Assembly (NCBI GenBank): GCA_018712705.1
Contig: DVGM01000007.1
Span: 1 to 36,838 of the forward strand
Length of the DNA: 36,838 nucleotides
Reading direction: 5' to 3'
Source of the DNA: Aphodousia faecalis
GTDB taxonomy: Bacteria > Pseudomonadota > Gammaproteobacteria > Burkholderiales > Burkholderiaceae_F
Below the pieces are notes generated by a model. The model saw nothing but the letters and a program-made list of their open reading frames with translations, ran no database searches and had not been told where the DNA came from. The number at the start of each line of letters is the position of its first letter. Position 1 is the stretch's first letter. The translations under genes and the position numbers were made by a program. Below, one piece after another: positions 24,400-31,313 of this stretch.

Positions 24400-25146
24400 A
24401 TGCCTGAGGAAACTTCACGCTTGAGTGCTGAACACTTAAAGATCGCAGCCATTACCCCTTATACAAGTATCGACTACCCGGGGTATTTTTCAGCCGTGGC
24501 CTTCATTCAGGGTTGCCCTTGGCGCTGCCGTTACTGTCACAATCCGCACATGCAACCGCGGGAATTTCCGCCTCAATACCTGCATAGCAGTTGGGAAGAA
24601 TTGATCGCTTTACTCAAACGACGTCAAGGTCTTTTAGACGCGGTGGTTTTTTCGGGCGGTGAGCCGACGCTTGATCCCGCTTTGGCCGATGCCATGTCCA
24701 GAGTCAAAGAAATGGGCTTTAAGATCGGACTGCATACCTCGGGCTGCTATCCGGAACACGTCAAAAAGGTGATCGGCTTAGTGGATTGGGTGGGGCTTGA
24801 TGTAAAGGCGGCGCTCTCAGAAGAAGTTGCATACCGTTGGATCACGGGACTGGGAAAGTCCAATCCCGCTCAAAATGTTTCGGAGTCCTTGGCTATTATC
24901 CAGGCGGCTCAAGTGAGTTATGAGTGTCGGACAACAGCCCATCCGGTCTATTTACCCGATGCGAAGATTTTAAGTCTTGCCCGTGAACTTAAAGAGCGGG
25001 GAGTGGAGACATTCGCACTGCAGGTTTATCGCAAGCCAAAGGAATTGGATCTTCCCTTTGACAACATTGGGCACGAGTATCCGGAACCTGAAACACTGGA
25101 CGCGTTAAAGGCGATGTTCACTCATTTTGAGCTGCGTCGGGAATAA
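24400..25146 (+). CDS. nrdG: Anaerobic ribonucleotide reductase-activating radical SAM protein
   Basis: A 248-residue radical SAM enzyme that makes the glycyl radical on the class III RNR. The [4Fe-4S] motif CPWRCRYC supplies Cys39, Cys43 and Cys46, followed by HNPHMQ; the SAM-binding GGEP is in VVFSGGEPTLD. Opening ITPYTSIDYPGYFSAVAFIQG is typical of the NrdG2 branch (about 230-250 residues, longer than E. coli NrdG). The start is ATG 24400, with AAGGA ending 9 bases upstream; TTG 24391 directly abuts that site and is unlikely. It follows nrdD and the small radical protein, which should be its substrate. The gene ends one base from the convergent MBL gene. Confidence 0.92.
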   Translation: MPEETSRLSAEHLKIAAITPYTSIDYPGYFSAVAFIQGCPWRCRYCHNPHMQPREFPPQYLHSSWEELIALLKRRQGLLDAVVFSGGEPTLDPALADAMSRVKEMGFKIGLHTSGCYPEHVKKVIGLVDWVGLDVKAALSEEVAYRWITGLGKSNPAQNVSESLAIIQAAQVSYECRTTAHPVYLPDAKILSLARELKERGVETFALQVYRKPKELDLPFDNIGHEYPEPETLDALKAMFTHFELRRE

Positions 25147-25147
25147 T

Positions 25148-25957
25148 TCACAACATCAAACGCTGTCCGCAGCCGGCCCAATCCACATCATCAAAAGCTC
25201 GGGCCATGGTTGCGGCCGCTTTGAAACCCGTGCAATGGTTGGGGCGCCAATGTTTTACTGAGAATTCCTTTAACGCTTCAATCCATATGGGAAGTTCTTC
25301 ATTTTTGGCGGCGCTCAGGTGCGTTCCTCCTAAAACAGTATCAAATTCCTTAACCCCAAAAGTTTTCTGTGCATACCGCAAAATGTTGGGTAATCCTGCA
25401 TGAGCGCAACCCAAGACAACGCTTATTCCGTTTTTCCCTTTGACTAGAAGCGAGAGGTCATCGGCGAAGGTATCCGGGATGATTTGCCCGTCCTGCGTTT
25501 CTTCCCACATATTTTTCGAATTGACAAAGCGACAGTCGCGCTCATTTTGAGGAACCGTGAAAGCAATAACCTCATCGGTTACTTGAGCCCAACTGTCAAT
25601 GGGATCGGTCAAAATCGAACTAAAAAGCGGCCCGCCACCGCCGTTGCGTTTCTGATCAGCATCGGCCCAACGTTGAACGGACATAGAACGCGATCCCCAG
25701 CGCTTGGCAGTGGGTGCGAGAAGTACGGCGTCCACTAAGCCTCCCGTGTGATCAAAATGCGCATGAGAAAAGACAATATGCTCGATGGCTTTAGGGTTTA
25801 TTTGAAGCGCTTTAAGGTTGTGTGTAAAAGCATGACCTTCGGAGCCTGTGTCCAGAAGAAGACGAGTTTTGTCGCTTTCCAGATAAAGCGAATAGCCCCA
25901 TTCGGCTCTTAAAAGGCGGTTTGTACAAAAATTTTCAACGACAACAGTCACTTGCAT
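25148..25957 (-). CDS. MBL-fold metallo-hydrolase
   Basis: A 269-residue metallo-beta-lactamase-fold hydrolase. The metal motif HAHFDH lies at 65-70 (IVFSHAHFDHTGG); later ligand candidates are in LGCAHAGLPN and LGGTHL. The order DTGSEG, SHAHFDHTGGL, then VVLGCAHAG and WRPNHCTG resembles the RFAP-synthase-like MBL proteins, annotated elsewhere as 7,8-dihydropterin-6-methyl-4-(ribofuranosyl)aminobenzene 5'-phosphate synthase homologues. The real substrate is unknown. I chose ATG 25957 (GGGGA upstream); a TTG at 25972 is in frame. There is no signal peptide. Its 3' end is one base from the nrdG stop with no terminator seen between them. Confidence 0.8.
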   Translation of the reverse strand: MQVTVVVENFCTNRLLRAEWGYSLYLESDKTRLLLDTGSEGHAFTHNLKALQINPKAIEHIVFSHAHFDHTGGLVDAVLLAPTAKRWGSRSMSVQRWADADQKRNGGGGPLFSSILTDPIDSWAQVTDEVIAFTVPQNERDCRFVNSKNMWEETQDGQIIPDTFADDLSLLVKGKNGISVVLGCAHAGLPNILRYAQKTFGVKEFDTVLGGTHLSAAKNEELPIWIEALKEFSVKHWRPNHCTGFKAAATMARAFDDVDWAGCGQRLML

Positions 25958-26072
25958 AACCCAAATCCCCAAAAACAGTGTTATTGGTGCTAATATAGCG
26001 CCGCTTTGGCAATCTATGAAGAAAAATTTCGCTAACTCTTTAAAAAGTCAGCGAAAAAGGTGTTCTTTTGGC

Positions 26073-26101
26073 TTGCAAAAGCCATGATTGTTGATTACAA
26101 T
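26073..26101 (+). promoter_or_regulatory. Promoter of the rpsF operon
   Basis: TTGCAA (26073-26078) and TACAAT (26096-26101) are separated by exactly 17 bp, a good sigma-70 arrangement. Transcription would start near 26108, only about 13 bases before the leader hairpin. Confidence 0.65.
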
Positions 26102-26120
26102 CACGTTTTTTCTGTCCTTG

Positions 26121-26148
26121 CCACACCGGAAATAGACGCTCCGGGTGG
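26121..26148 (+). promoter_or_regulatory. rpsF leader hairpin, candidate S6:S18 autoregulatory element
   Basis: CCAC (26121-26124) pairs with GTGG (26145-26148) and CCGGA (26126-26130) with TCCGG (26140-26144), leaving a bulged A. An S6:S18-binding leader containing a CCG-bearing bulge is known upstream of rpsF in many bacteria, where excess S6:S18 represses the operon. This hairpin is in the right place and has CACCG-like bases, but I could not match the published consensus in detail. Confidence 0.45.
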
Positions 26149-26173
26149 CTTTTCCCGTAAGGAGACAATTCCA

Positions 26174-26578
26174 ATGCGTCATTATGAAATTTGCTTTATT
26201 GTGCACCCGGATCAAAGCGAGCAAGTTCCCGCTATGATCGAACGCTACAAAGCTCTCGTCGCTGAACAAGGCGGCAAGATGCATCGTGTGGAAGACTGGG
26301 GTCGTCGTCCCTTGGCCTATCCGATTCAAAAGTTGGTCAAGGCTCACTATGTTCTCATGAACGTTGAATGCACGCATGAAACGCTCGCTGAGATCGAAAA
26401 CGGCTTCCGCTTCAACGACGCCGTGTTGCGTCACTTAACGATCAAGATGAAGAAGGCTGAAACGGCTCCTTCTCCGATGATGAAGATCGTCGAACGAGAA
26501 GAACAAAAGAAGGCCGCTAGCGAAGCTGCTCAGGCTCAAGCCCAAGCTGCTCAAGCTGAAGAAGCTGCCGCCGCTTAA
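26174..26578 (+). CDS. rpsF: 30S ribosomal protein S6
   Basis: A 134-residue ribosomal protein S6, binding the central domain of 16S rRNA together with S18. Family regions are MRHYEICFIVHPDQSEQVPA, GGKMHRVEDWGRRPLAYPI (near 43-61), KAHYVLMNVEC and FRFNDAVLRHLTIK. The C-terminal 25 residues (KKAASEAAQAQAQAAQAEEA) are a low-complexity Ala/Gln/Glu tail. The ATG at 26174 follows AAGGAGA by 8 bases; a frame starting at 26060 would lie partly upstream of the promoter. It is the first gene of rpsF-priB-rpsR-rplI. Confidence 0.95.
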   Translation: MRHYEICFIVHPDQSEQVPAMIERYKALVAEQGGKMHRVEDWGRRPLAYPIQKLVKAHYVLMNVECTHETLAEIENGFRFNDAVLRHLTIKMKKAETAPSPMMKIVEREEQKKAASEAAQAQAQAAQAEEAAAA

Positions 26579-26620
26579 TTAATTTTTTATCCCTGTCGGA
26601 AACAATAAAGAGATACGCCG

Positions 26621-26914
26621 GTGAACACGATCAGATTAACGGGCGAGTTCACACAAAAAGCCCAGATGCGGTACACACCCGCGGGGCTGGCGGTTTTAGA
26701 AGTGGTGTTTCACCACATGAGTGTGGTTAAAGAGGCCGGAAGTGATCGGAAATTGGTTTTCGATTTTGCCGGCAAAGCCTGCGGCGATATCGCCTTGGCG
26801 CTTGATAAAGAACCGTTAGGATCGGTTTTTGAGATCTCCGGTTTTTTAGCTCCCCGCTCACAGCGTTCCCGACAAATGATCGTTCATATTACGCAATACT
26901 CACAAGGAGTTTAA
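26621..26914 (+). CDS. priB: Primosomal replication protein N, PriB
   Basis: A 97-residue OB-fold single-stranded-DNA-binding protein of the PriB type, used in PriA-dependent replication restart. The family pattern is seen in NTIRLTGEFTQKAQMRYTPAG, LEVVFHHMSV, LVFDFAGKACGDIALALD and the late EISGFLAPRSQRSRQMIVHI strand. The start is GTG 26621 within the usual position between rpsF and rpsR. This gene's place in the S6-S18-L9 operon is typical of beta- and gammaproteobacteria. Confidence 0.93.
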   Translation: MNTIRLTGEFTQKAQMRYTPAGLAVLEVVFHHMSVVKEAGSDRKLVFDFAGKACGDIALALDKEPLGSVFEISGFLAPRSQRSRQMIVHITQYSQGV

Positions 26915-26916
26915 AA

Positions 26917-27189
26917 ATGGCTTTTGGTGCAAAGGGCAAGGGTAAGCCGCGCCGTGGCAACCAACAAAACGCGCTCTTTAAGCGCAAGAAGTTCTGCCGC
27001 TTCACGGCTGAACACGTCGAAATGATCGACTACAAGGATGTGGAAACGCTCCGTGACTTCATCCAAGAAAACGGCAAGATCATGCCGGCTCGTTTGACGG
27101 GCACGAAGGCTCACTATCAACGTCAACTCGACACGGCCATCAAGCGCGCTCGTTTCTTGGCTTTGTTGCCGTACACGGACAATCAATAA
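26917..27189 (+). CDS. rpsR: 30S ribosomal protein S18
   Basis: A 90-residue S18. The family core is KRKKFCRFTAEHVEMIDYKD, followed by LRDFIQENGKIMPARLTGT and the C-terminal RQLDTAIKRARFLALLPYTD. A single Cys sits in the CRF position; the four-Cys zinc-ribbon form is absent. It begins 2 bases after priB with AAGGAG just before the ATG, so the two are coupled. It forms the heterodimer with S6 that would bind the leader at 26121-26148. Confidence 0.95.
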   Translation: MAFGAKGKGKPRRGNQQNALFKRKKFCRFTAEHVEMIDYKDVETLRDFIQENGKIMPARLTGTKAHYQRQLDTAIKRARFLALLPYTDNQ

Positions 27190-27209
27190 TCGAGTGAGGA
27201 GTTAATCAA

Positions 27210-27659
27210 ATGCAAGTTATTCTTCTTGAAAAGATTACCCACCTCGGTGAATTGGGTGACATCGTTAAGGTTAAGGATGGTTACGCTCGTAACTACTTGA
27301 TCCCCACCAAGCGTGCTAAGCGTGCTACGCAAGCCGCTATTGCCGAATTCGAACAACGTCGCGCTGAACTTGAAAAGGCTCAGGCCGAACGCATCGCCGC
27401 TGCTGAAGCGATCGCTGCCAAGTTGAACGGTGACGTGGTTGAAGTGGCCAGCAAGGCCGGTGTTGACGGACGCCTCTTCGGCTCTGTCACGAACTCTGAC
27501 ATCGCTGACGCTCTTCAAGCTCAAGGTTTCGATATTAAGAAGGCTCAAATTCGTTTGCCCAACGGCCCGATCAAGGCTTTGGGTGAAACCCCGATCGTGA
27601 TCGGTTTGATGACGGACATCACCGCCGAAATCACCGTCCGCGTCGTTGCTGAAGCTTAA
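27210..27659 (+). CDS. rplI: 50S ribosomal protein L9
   Basis: A 149-residue L9, binding domain V of 23S rRNA near the L1 stalk. The N-terminal domain reads MQVILLEKITHLGELGDIVK, VKDGYARNYLIPTKRAKRAT; the long connecting helix spans about 40-75 (EFEQRRAELEKAQAERIAAA); the C-terminal domain includes GVDGRLFGSVTNSDIADAL and IRLPNGPIKALGE. AGTGAGGAG lies 6 bases upstream of the start. It is the last gene of the operon, ending at 27684-27719. Confidence 0.95.
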   Translation: MQVILLEKITHLGELGDIVKVKDGYARNYLIPTKRAKRATQAAIAEFEQRRAELEKAQAERIAAAEAIAAKLNGDVVEVASKAGVDGRLFGSVTNSDIADALQAQGFDIKKAQIRLPNGPIKALGETPIVIGLMTDITAEITVRVVAEA

Positions 27660-27683
27660 GTTTTAGTATCGTAATCGACACAG

Positions 27684-27719
27684 AAGGCTCGGTTCCTTTT
27701 TGGGAATCGGGCCTTTTTT
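27684..27719 (+). terminator. Rho-independent terminator of the rpsF operon
   Basis: AAGGCTCGGTTCC (27684-27696) pairs, with wobbles, with GGGAATCGGGCCTT (27702-27715) and is followed by a run of T to 27719. It lies 25 bases past rplI. Confidence 0.88.
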
Positions 27720-27793
27720 GTAATCTTTTTGCAACAAAATTGTGAATTTTTATGTCTGATTGACATTAGTCAAGACGAAAGTTTAGGGGGGCA

Positions 27794-27805
27794 CATATAG
27801 CCCCA
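27794..27805 (+). repeat. Inverted repeat, end distal to recombinase start
   Basis: CATATAGCCCCA here is repeated as its exact complement at 29627-29638. With one mismatch the match extends two bases further outward. Confidence 0.7.
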
Positions 27806-28285
27806 TCTGTCAAGTGATAAATGCGTAACCAATAAAAACCCTGGCACCGGTTCTCGGCAGCCATTCAGTCGAATCCCAACAAACGATTTTCTTATAAGCG
27901 GACGATTATTGACTTCGATCGACAAGTGCTCGTTAGCGTCCTGAAACATGCTCGGACAGGCGCACATCTGGATCTAGGCTTGATCACACTACCCCAAGGG
28001 CAGTCCCACTGTATCAGCCCCACCGACGCATTGCTCTGCAAGGTCAGCCACTCACTTTGATCTGGTCCGATTCCTGGCCTAAAGTTTTTGATCAGGCATC
28101 TCGGGCTCTCCGACTGACGTCGGCTCCCACCCTGTCGAAGGCTCAGGAATCGGCCGAAGCACATCATAACACGTCTCGTCTTATTGACTAAATCTTTCGC
28201 TAGGGGATCAAGTGACTGTGGCCTACTCGGGCTTGTAAGGGCTCGTGGACCCATCCCCCCACCTCAGGCTCACAGTCCTTGATCG
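27806..28285 (-). ncRNA. Structured non-coding end of the IS; candidate bridge (seeker) RNA region
   Basis: No credible gene. Reading downstream of the recombinase, the first element is an 18-bp broken stem: GATCAAG/CTTGATC (28206-28212, 28278-28284), GACTGTG/CACAGTC (28214-28220, 28271-28277) and GCCT/AGGC (28221-28224, 28266-28269), enclosing about 41 bases. A second stem joins CCGATTCCTG plus GCCT (28067-28080) to AGGC plus CAGGAATCGG (28139-28153), enclosing about 58 bases with an inner CCGAC/GTCGG hairpin. Two large loops on stable stems are what a bridge RNA needs to pair with target and donor DNA. In the IS1111 group this RNA lies downstream of the gene. Boundaries are not determined. 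Confidence 0.5.
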
Positions 28286-28291
28286 AAGAGG

Positions 28292-29401
28292 TTATTTAAA
28301 GGCCAGATCGATCTGGAAATCCTTGTCTTTTTTCAACATGTGCCAGATACAGCGTGCTAACTTAGCCGCAATCGATCGAATGGCCTTAGCCCGTAAATGG
28401 CTTTTCTTGAGTTGGCGGTCATACTTCTTCTTGATCACCGGATTATGAAAAACCATCAGGTTGGCCAGCTCAGTCATTGCCCAACTCAAGTAAGCGTTGC
28501 CGTTTTTACGATTACCATCGCCTTTCTTTTTCTCATTGGACAAGCGTACAGTAGGTGATAACCGACAATACGAAACAAAATCTTTTTCAGTCCGGAATCG
28601 GTTGATGTCGACGATTTCGGTTGCGATGATTGACCCGAGAATAAAACCACAGCCTTTCATGGAGTACAGCCGAGGCAAATATCGATGGCAGGTTAAGTCA
28701 TTCTTTATTTCCTGAGCTTTGATTTGTTCTTCTAACTGCTGAATTTGCAGGTTCAGGTGATGCATGGCCGTCAAATAGTGTCCGGCTTTTAGGCACGTGT
28801 TGTCATTGTCAAAAATGCTATACAGTTCTGTCACATCGCCATCACAATAGTGTTCAGCCATGCGGTTTAAGTGCTCCGTGGTGATCCTCATGTAACGTTG
28901 GTTGTTGAAGAAGTTCTTCAACACCGTGCGATATCGAGCACGATCTTGAACGAGATCGACTCGCAACCGTACAAGGTCTCTGAAAGCTCGATCTTGTTTT
29001 GGAATAATGTCAGCTGCTTTCAATGCCCCAAGTCTCATTTGATCAGCTAAAAATTCTGCATCAGAAATGTCGTCTGAAAACTTTGTTTTGTTATTTTTGA
29101 CGGTGGTTGGGTCGGCCAGTTTTAAATGCCATCCATTGCGCTCAAATAGATCAGCGATGTTGTACCAGTTATAGGTTGATTCAACGGTGGCCTGGTGCTG
29201 CACACTGCAGTAAGGATTAAGGAAGTGTTGCAGTTCTTCCAGTTCAGTACTTAAAGCAATCTTTTTACGTTTAACGACTTTCTTGACGAGCTGTCCGGCT
29301 TGATTGGCGGCATTTTGTAAGACACAGACAACAACGTTGTTTGAGTGCAAATCCATACCGATGAAGTTTGTCGGATTTAGTGCAACTGTTGTACCATACA
29401 T
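28292..29401 (-). CDS. IS110-family DEDD transposase (bridge-RNA-guided recombinase type)
   Basis: A 369-residue IS110-family transposase. The N-terminal RuvC-like DEDD domain shows Asp17 (FIGMDLHSNN), Glu74 (ATVESTYNWYN), and Asp111 and Asp114 (SDDISDAEFLADQMRLG). A coiled-coil stretch follows (LNLQIQQLEEQIKAQEIK). The C-terminal Transposase_20 domain starts at YSMKGCGFILGSIIATEI and contains FVSYCRLSPTVRLSN and NRKNGNAYLSWAMTEL; Ser288, in LSN, sits where the family's catalytic serine (QSG) is expected. Members recombine DNA guided by a non-coding RNA. All key residues are present and the frame is intact, so it looks functional. A GGAGG site lies 7 bases before ATG 29401, partly inside a stem with the upstream repeat. 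Confidence 0.92.
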   Translation of the reverse strand: MYGTTVALNPTNFIGMDLHSNNVVVCVLQNAANQAGQLVKKVVKRKKIALSTELEELQHFLNPYCSVQHQATVESTYNWYNIADLFERNGWHLKLADPTTVKNNKTKFSDDISDAEFLADQMRLGALKAADIIPKQDRAFRDLVRLRVDLVQDRARYRTVLKNFFNNQRYMRITTEHLNRMAEHYCDGDVTELYSIFDNDNTCLKAGHYLTAMHHLNLQIQQLEEQIKAQEIKNDLTCHRYLPRLYSMKGCGFILGSIIATEIVDINRFRTEKDFVSYCRLSPTVRLSNEKKKGDGNRKNGNAYLSWAMTELANLMVFHNPVIKKKYDRQLKKSHLRAKAIRSIAAKLARCIWHMLKKDKDFQIDLAFK

Positions 29402-29458
29402 AAAAGGCCTCCGATTCTAGAGTTTGTACATACCTCCAGTGTATCGAGTAGGCCTTTT
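29402..29458 (-). promoter_or_regulatory. Stem able to hide the transposase ribosome site
   Basis: AAAAGGCCT (29402-29410) is the exact complement of AGGCCTTTT (29450-29458), giving a 9-bp stem with a 39-base loop in the transcript. It includes part of the GGAGG site at 29408-29412, so a long read-in transcript could fold and block translation of the transposase. Confidence 0.5.
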
Positions 29459-29626
29459 TCATATCTGATTTTTTGCTGACGCAGCCCGTCAGCTTCTGTA
29501 GCAGAGTTATCCACGATTTTTCGCAGCGCTCATCCTCAATAATGGGCCGTAGCAAGAAAAATGGTGGGTAACTCGTCAATGTCTTTTGCTTTCTCTTCCC
29601 TATCCAAAGTGCCACTCAATAACCCT

Positions 29627-29638
29627 TGGGGCTATATG
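29627..29638 (-). repeat. Inverted repeat, end proximal to recombinase start
   Basis: TGGGGCTATATG is the exact complement of 27794-27805 and marks the other subterminal end of the IS, about 100 bases before the porin start codon. Confidence 0.7.
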
Positions 29639-29681
29639 AGTATCGGGTGGTAGGAAAATTTCAGACAGCAAAGCGAATGTC

Positions 29682-29709
29682 TTGTGAGATTTGCTTTCAT
29701 TCTTATACA
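29682..29709 (+). promoter_or_regulatory. Possible promoter of porin gene 1
   Basis: TTGTGA (29682-29687) and TATACA (29704-29709) are 16 bp apart. They begin about 44 bases beyond the IS repeat, so the core promoter seems spared, while upstream control sites would have been moved away. Confidence 0.4.
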
Positions 29710-29741
29710 AGAAAGATGTCTTTTTAAAAGGAATATCTATC

Positions 29742-30968
29742 ATGAAAAAGACTTTAGCTGCTGTTGCTGTCTTGGGTGCTTTTGCTGGCACCGCCTTAGC
29801 TGCCGACGTTACCCTTTACGGTAAGATCGACGGTGGTTTGAACTATACGCATCAAAAAGTAGATGGTAAGTCTGGCACCGATGCTTTCGAAGCTCGTTCT
29901 GGTCAAAATTCCGGTTCCCGTTTTGGTTTGAAGGGTACAGAACAAATCGCTGAAGGTTTGACCGTTGGCTTCCAATTGGAAAACGGCTTTGACGTTGATA
30001 ACGGCAAGATGGGTCAAAGTGATCGTCTCTTCGGTCGTGAAGCTCGTGTCTATGTGACGACTGATTTTGGTGAATTGGCCTTTGGTCGTATGGGTGGTTT
30101 GGATTCCGGTTTGGGTTCTTATGACCTCGTTGCTGACGGTTCTGTTTTCGGTACGGGTTGGGGTACTTACACTGGTGCTATGAGCACATTCTGGAAAGGT
30201 AAGACCGACCGTTATGACAATATGATCACCTATAAGTCTCCGGAATTTGCTGGTTTGACTTTGGTTGCTCAAGCCTCCCTGATGCGTGACTCTACGGCTG
30301 ATGGTGATGAAGGTACGCACTTAGCAGATCGCTACTATGCCATTGGTTTGGGTGCTGATTATGGTGCCTTGACGGGAGCTTTAACCTTCAGCATGCAAGA
30401 CTATAGTGGTATCAAGAATCGTATTACTGGTAATGATTCTGATGGTACAAAGCATGTTGAAGAATTTAATGACAGCGATGGTTATACGGTAACTGGTTTC
30501 GTTGGCTACGACTTTGGTGTTACAAAGGTTAGTTTTGGAGCACAATATTTTGACAATGTTGCTCAATCTCGTGGTTCGTTGACTGGTGATTTGAGCTACA
30601 GCCAAACTGATTATGATGTTGCCGATTTGCCGGTTGTCGAATTCGCCGATGTTGACTTTGGCTTGACTGGTTATGGATTGATGTTAGGTGCAATTACTCC
30701 GGTTGGCTCTGGTTCCCTCTACTCAATGATTGGTTACGCTGACTATGAAGCTTCCGAAGTTGCAGATTCTAAGAAAGCGACTATGGATAAGGCTGATTAC
30801 AAGGTCTATGGCGTTGGTGTTGGCTATCAATATCCGTTGAGCAAGAGAACCTACGTTTACACGGCCGCTAGCTATACGCAACAAACTAAGAACGCCGGTG
30901 GTGCTACGGACAAAGACGTAGACACGAAGACCACGGAAGTTATGATGGGCTTGGTCCACAACTTCTAA
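29742..30968 (+). CDS. General outer-membrane porin, copy 1
   Basis: A 408-residue trimeric beta-barrel porin of the betaproteobacterial Gram-negative porin family, forming diffusion channels for small solutes. Residues 1-20 are a signal peptide (MKKTLAAVAVLGAFAGTALA); the mature chain begins ADVTLYGKIDGGLNYTH and shows alternating beta strands, the conserved SRFGLKGTEQIAEGLTVGFQ and RLFGREARVYVTTDFGELAF, constriction-loop sequence GRMGGLDSGLGSYDL, and ends with the outer-membrane insertion signal MGLVHNF (terminal Phe). AAAAGGA lies 9 bases before ATG 29742. The gene is transcribed away from the adjacent IS and ends at a strong terminator (31040-31078). Codon use is highly biased. Confidence 0.92.
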   Translation: MKKTLAAVAVLGAFAGTALAADVTLYGKIDGGLNYTHQKVDGKSGTDAFEARSGQNSGSRFGLKGTEQIAEGLTVGFQLENGFDVDNGKMGQSDRLFGREARVYVTTDFGELAFGRMGGLDSGLGSYDLVADGSVFGTGWGTYTGAMSTFWKGKTDRYDNMITYKSPEFAGLTLVAQASLMRDSTADGDEGTHLADRYYAIGLGADYGALTGALTFSMQDYSGIKNRITGNDSDGTKHVEEFNDSDGYTVTGFVGYDFGVTKVSFGAQYFDNVAQSRGSLTGDLSYSQTDYDVADLPVVEFADVDFGLTGYGLMLGAITPVGSGSLYSMIGYADYEASEVADSKKATMDKADYKVYGVGVGYQYPLSKRTYVYTAASYTQQTKNAGGATDKDVDTKTTEVMMGLVHNF

Positions 30969-31039
30969 TCTGTGAAGTCTTCTAATCTAGGTTAGACAGT
31001 TTTCTACTACCTTCTGTCTGGTTTAGAGTTAGTTGAGGG

Positions 31040-31078
31040 GCGGGTTCAAGAGCAGTAATGCTTTTGGATCCGCTTTTT
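31040..31078 (+). terminator. Rho-independent terminator of porin gene 1
   Basis: A 15-bp stem (31040-31054 with 31059-31073; three G-U pairs, no mismatch) with a GTAA loop is followed by TTTTT. The hairpin lies about 70 bases past the stop at 30968. The rest of the 30969-31313 gap holds A/T-rich sequence and the palindromes at 31245-31278. Confidence 0.88.
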
Positions 31079-31244
31079 GTTGTAAAAAAACAACTGTTTA
31101 ATTTTGTATAGAGTTTTTTTGAAATATTTAATAAATTCAATGAGATAAATGATTTGTCTAGTCCTGTATTCAAGAGCGGGCTTCAACGGTGAAGATCGGT
31201 AATTTTTGACTTAGTTCTTTAAAGCGAGCAAAAATGCAACTCAA

Positions 31245-31278
31245 GCAGAAGGAATTCTGCGTTTTCCTCTAGAGGAAA
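31245..31278. promoter_or_regulatory. Two adjacent palindromes upstream of porin gene 2
   Basis: GCAGAAGGAATTCTGC (31245-31260) has 6-bp arms around GGAA, and TTTCCTCTAGAGGAAA (31263-31278) is a perfect 16-bp palindrome. They end 35 bases before the start codon. They may be operators or hairpins in the mRNA leader that affect stability or small-RNA pairing. No equivalent is seen before porin 1. Confidence 0.5.
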
Positions 31279-31313
31279 GACAATTCATTTTTTCATATAA
31301 AAAGGTAGTAATT

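Larger units (their letters stand above)
27794..29638 (-). mobile_element. IS110-family insertion sequence, IS1111-like
   Basis: A single DEDD recombinase gene (28292-29401, minus) lies between 12-bp inverted repeats at 27794-27805 and 29627-29638. About 230 bases lie upstream of the recombinase and about 490 downstream. Subterminal inverted repeats and a long non-coding region downstream of the gene are hallmarks of the IS1111 group. The exact ends lie probably a few bases outside the repeats and cannot be fixed without an empty site. No target duplication is seen, as expected for this family. Length of about 1.85 kb is on the long side. Confidence 0.75.

Noticed and set aside
26060..26173. 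In-frame N-terminal extension of rpsF
   Set aside because: The extension overlaps the promoter and leader hairpin; S6 begins at MRHYEICF with a strong ribosome site.
27892..28254. 120-codon minus-strand open frame in the IS non-coding end
   Set aside because: It lies over the two long stem-loops, has no ribosome site, and its Arg/Ser/Pro-rich translation resembles no family; structure explains the region better.
29507..29515. TTATCCACG, one mismatch from a DnaA box, in the IS leader
   Set aside because: Inside a mobile element and imperfect; probably chance.
29796..30320. 174-codon minus-strand open frame inside porin 1 (a similar one lies in porin 2)
   Set aside because: Mirror image of the porin's strong codon bias; Thr-rich translation without domain features. 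The porin frame has signal peptide, barrel pattern and C-terminal Phe.
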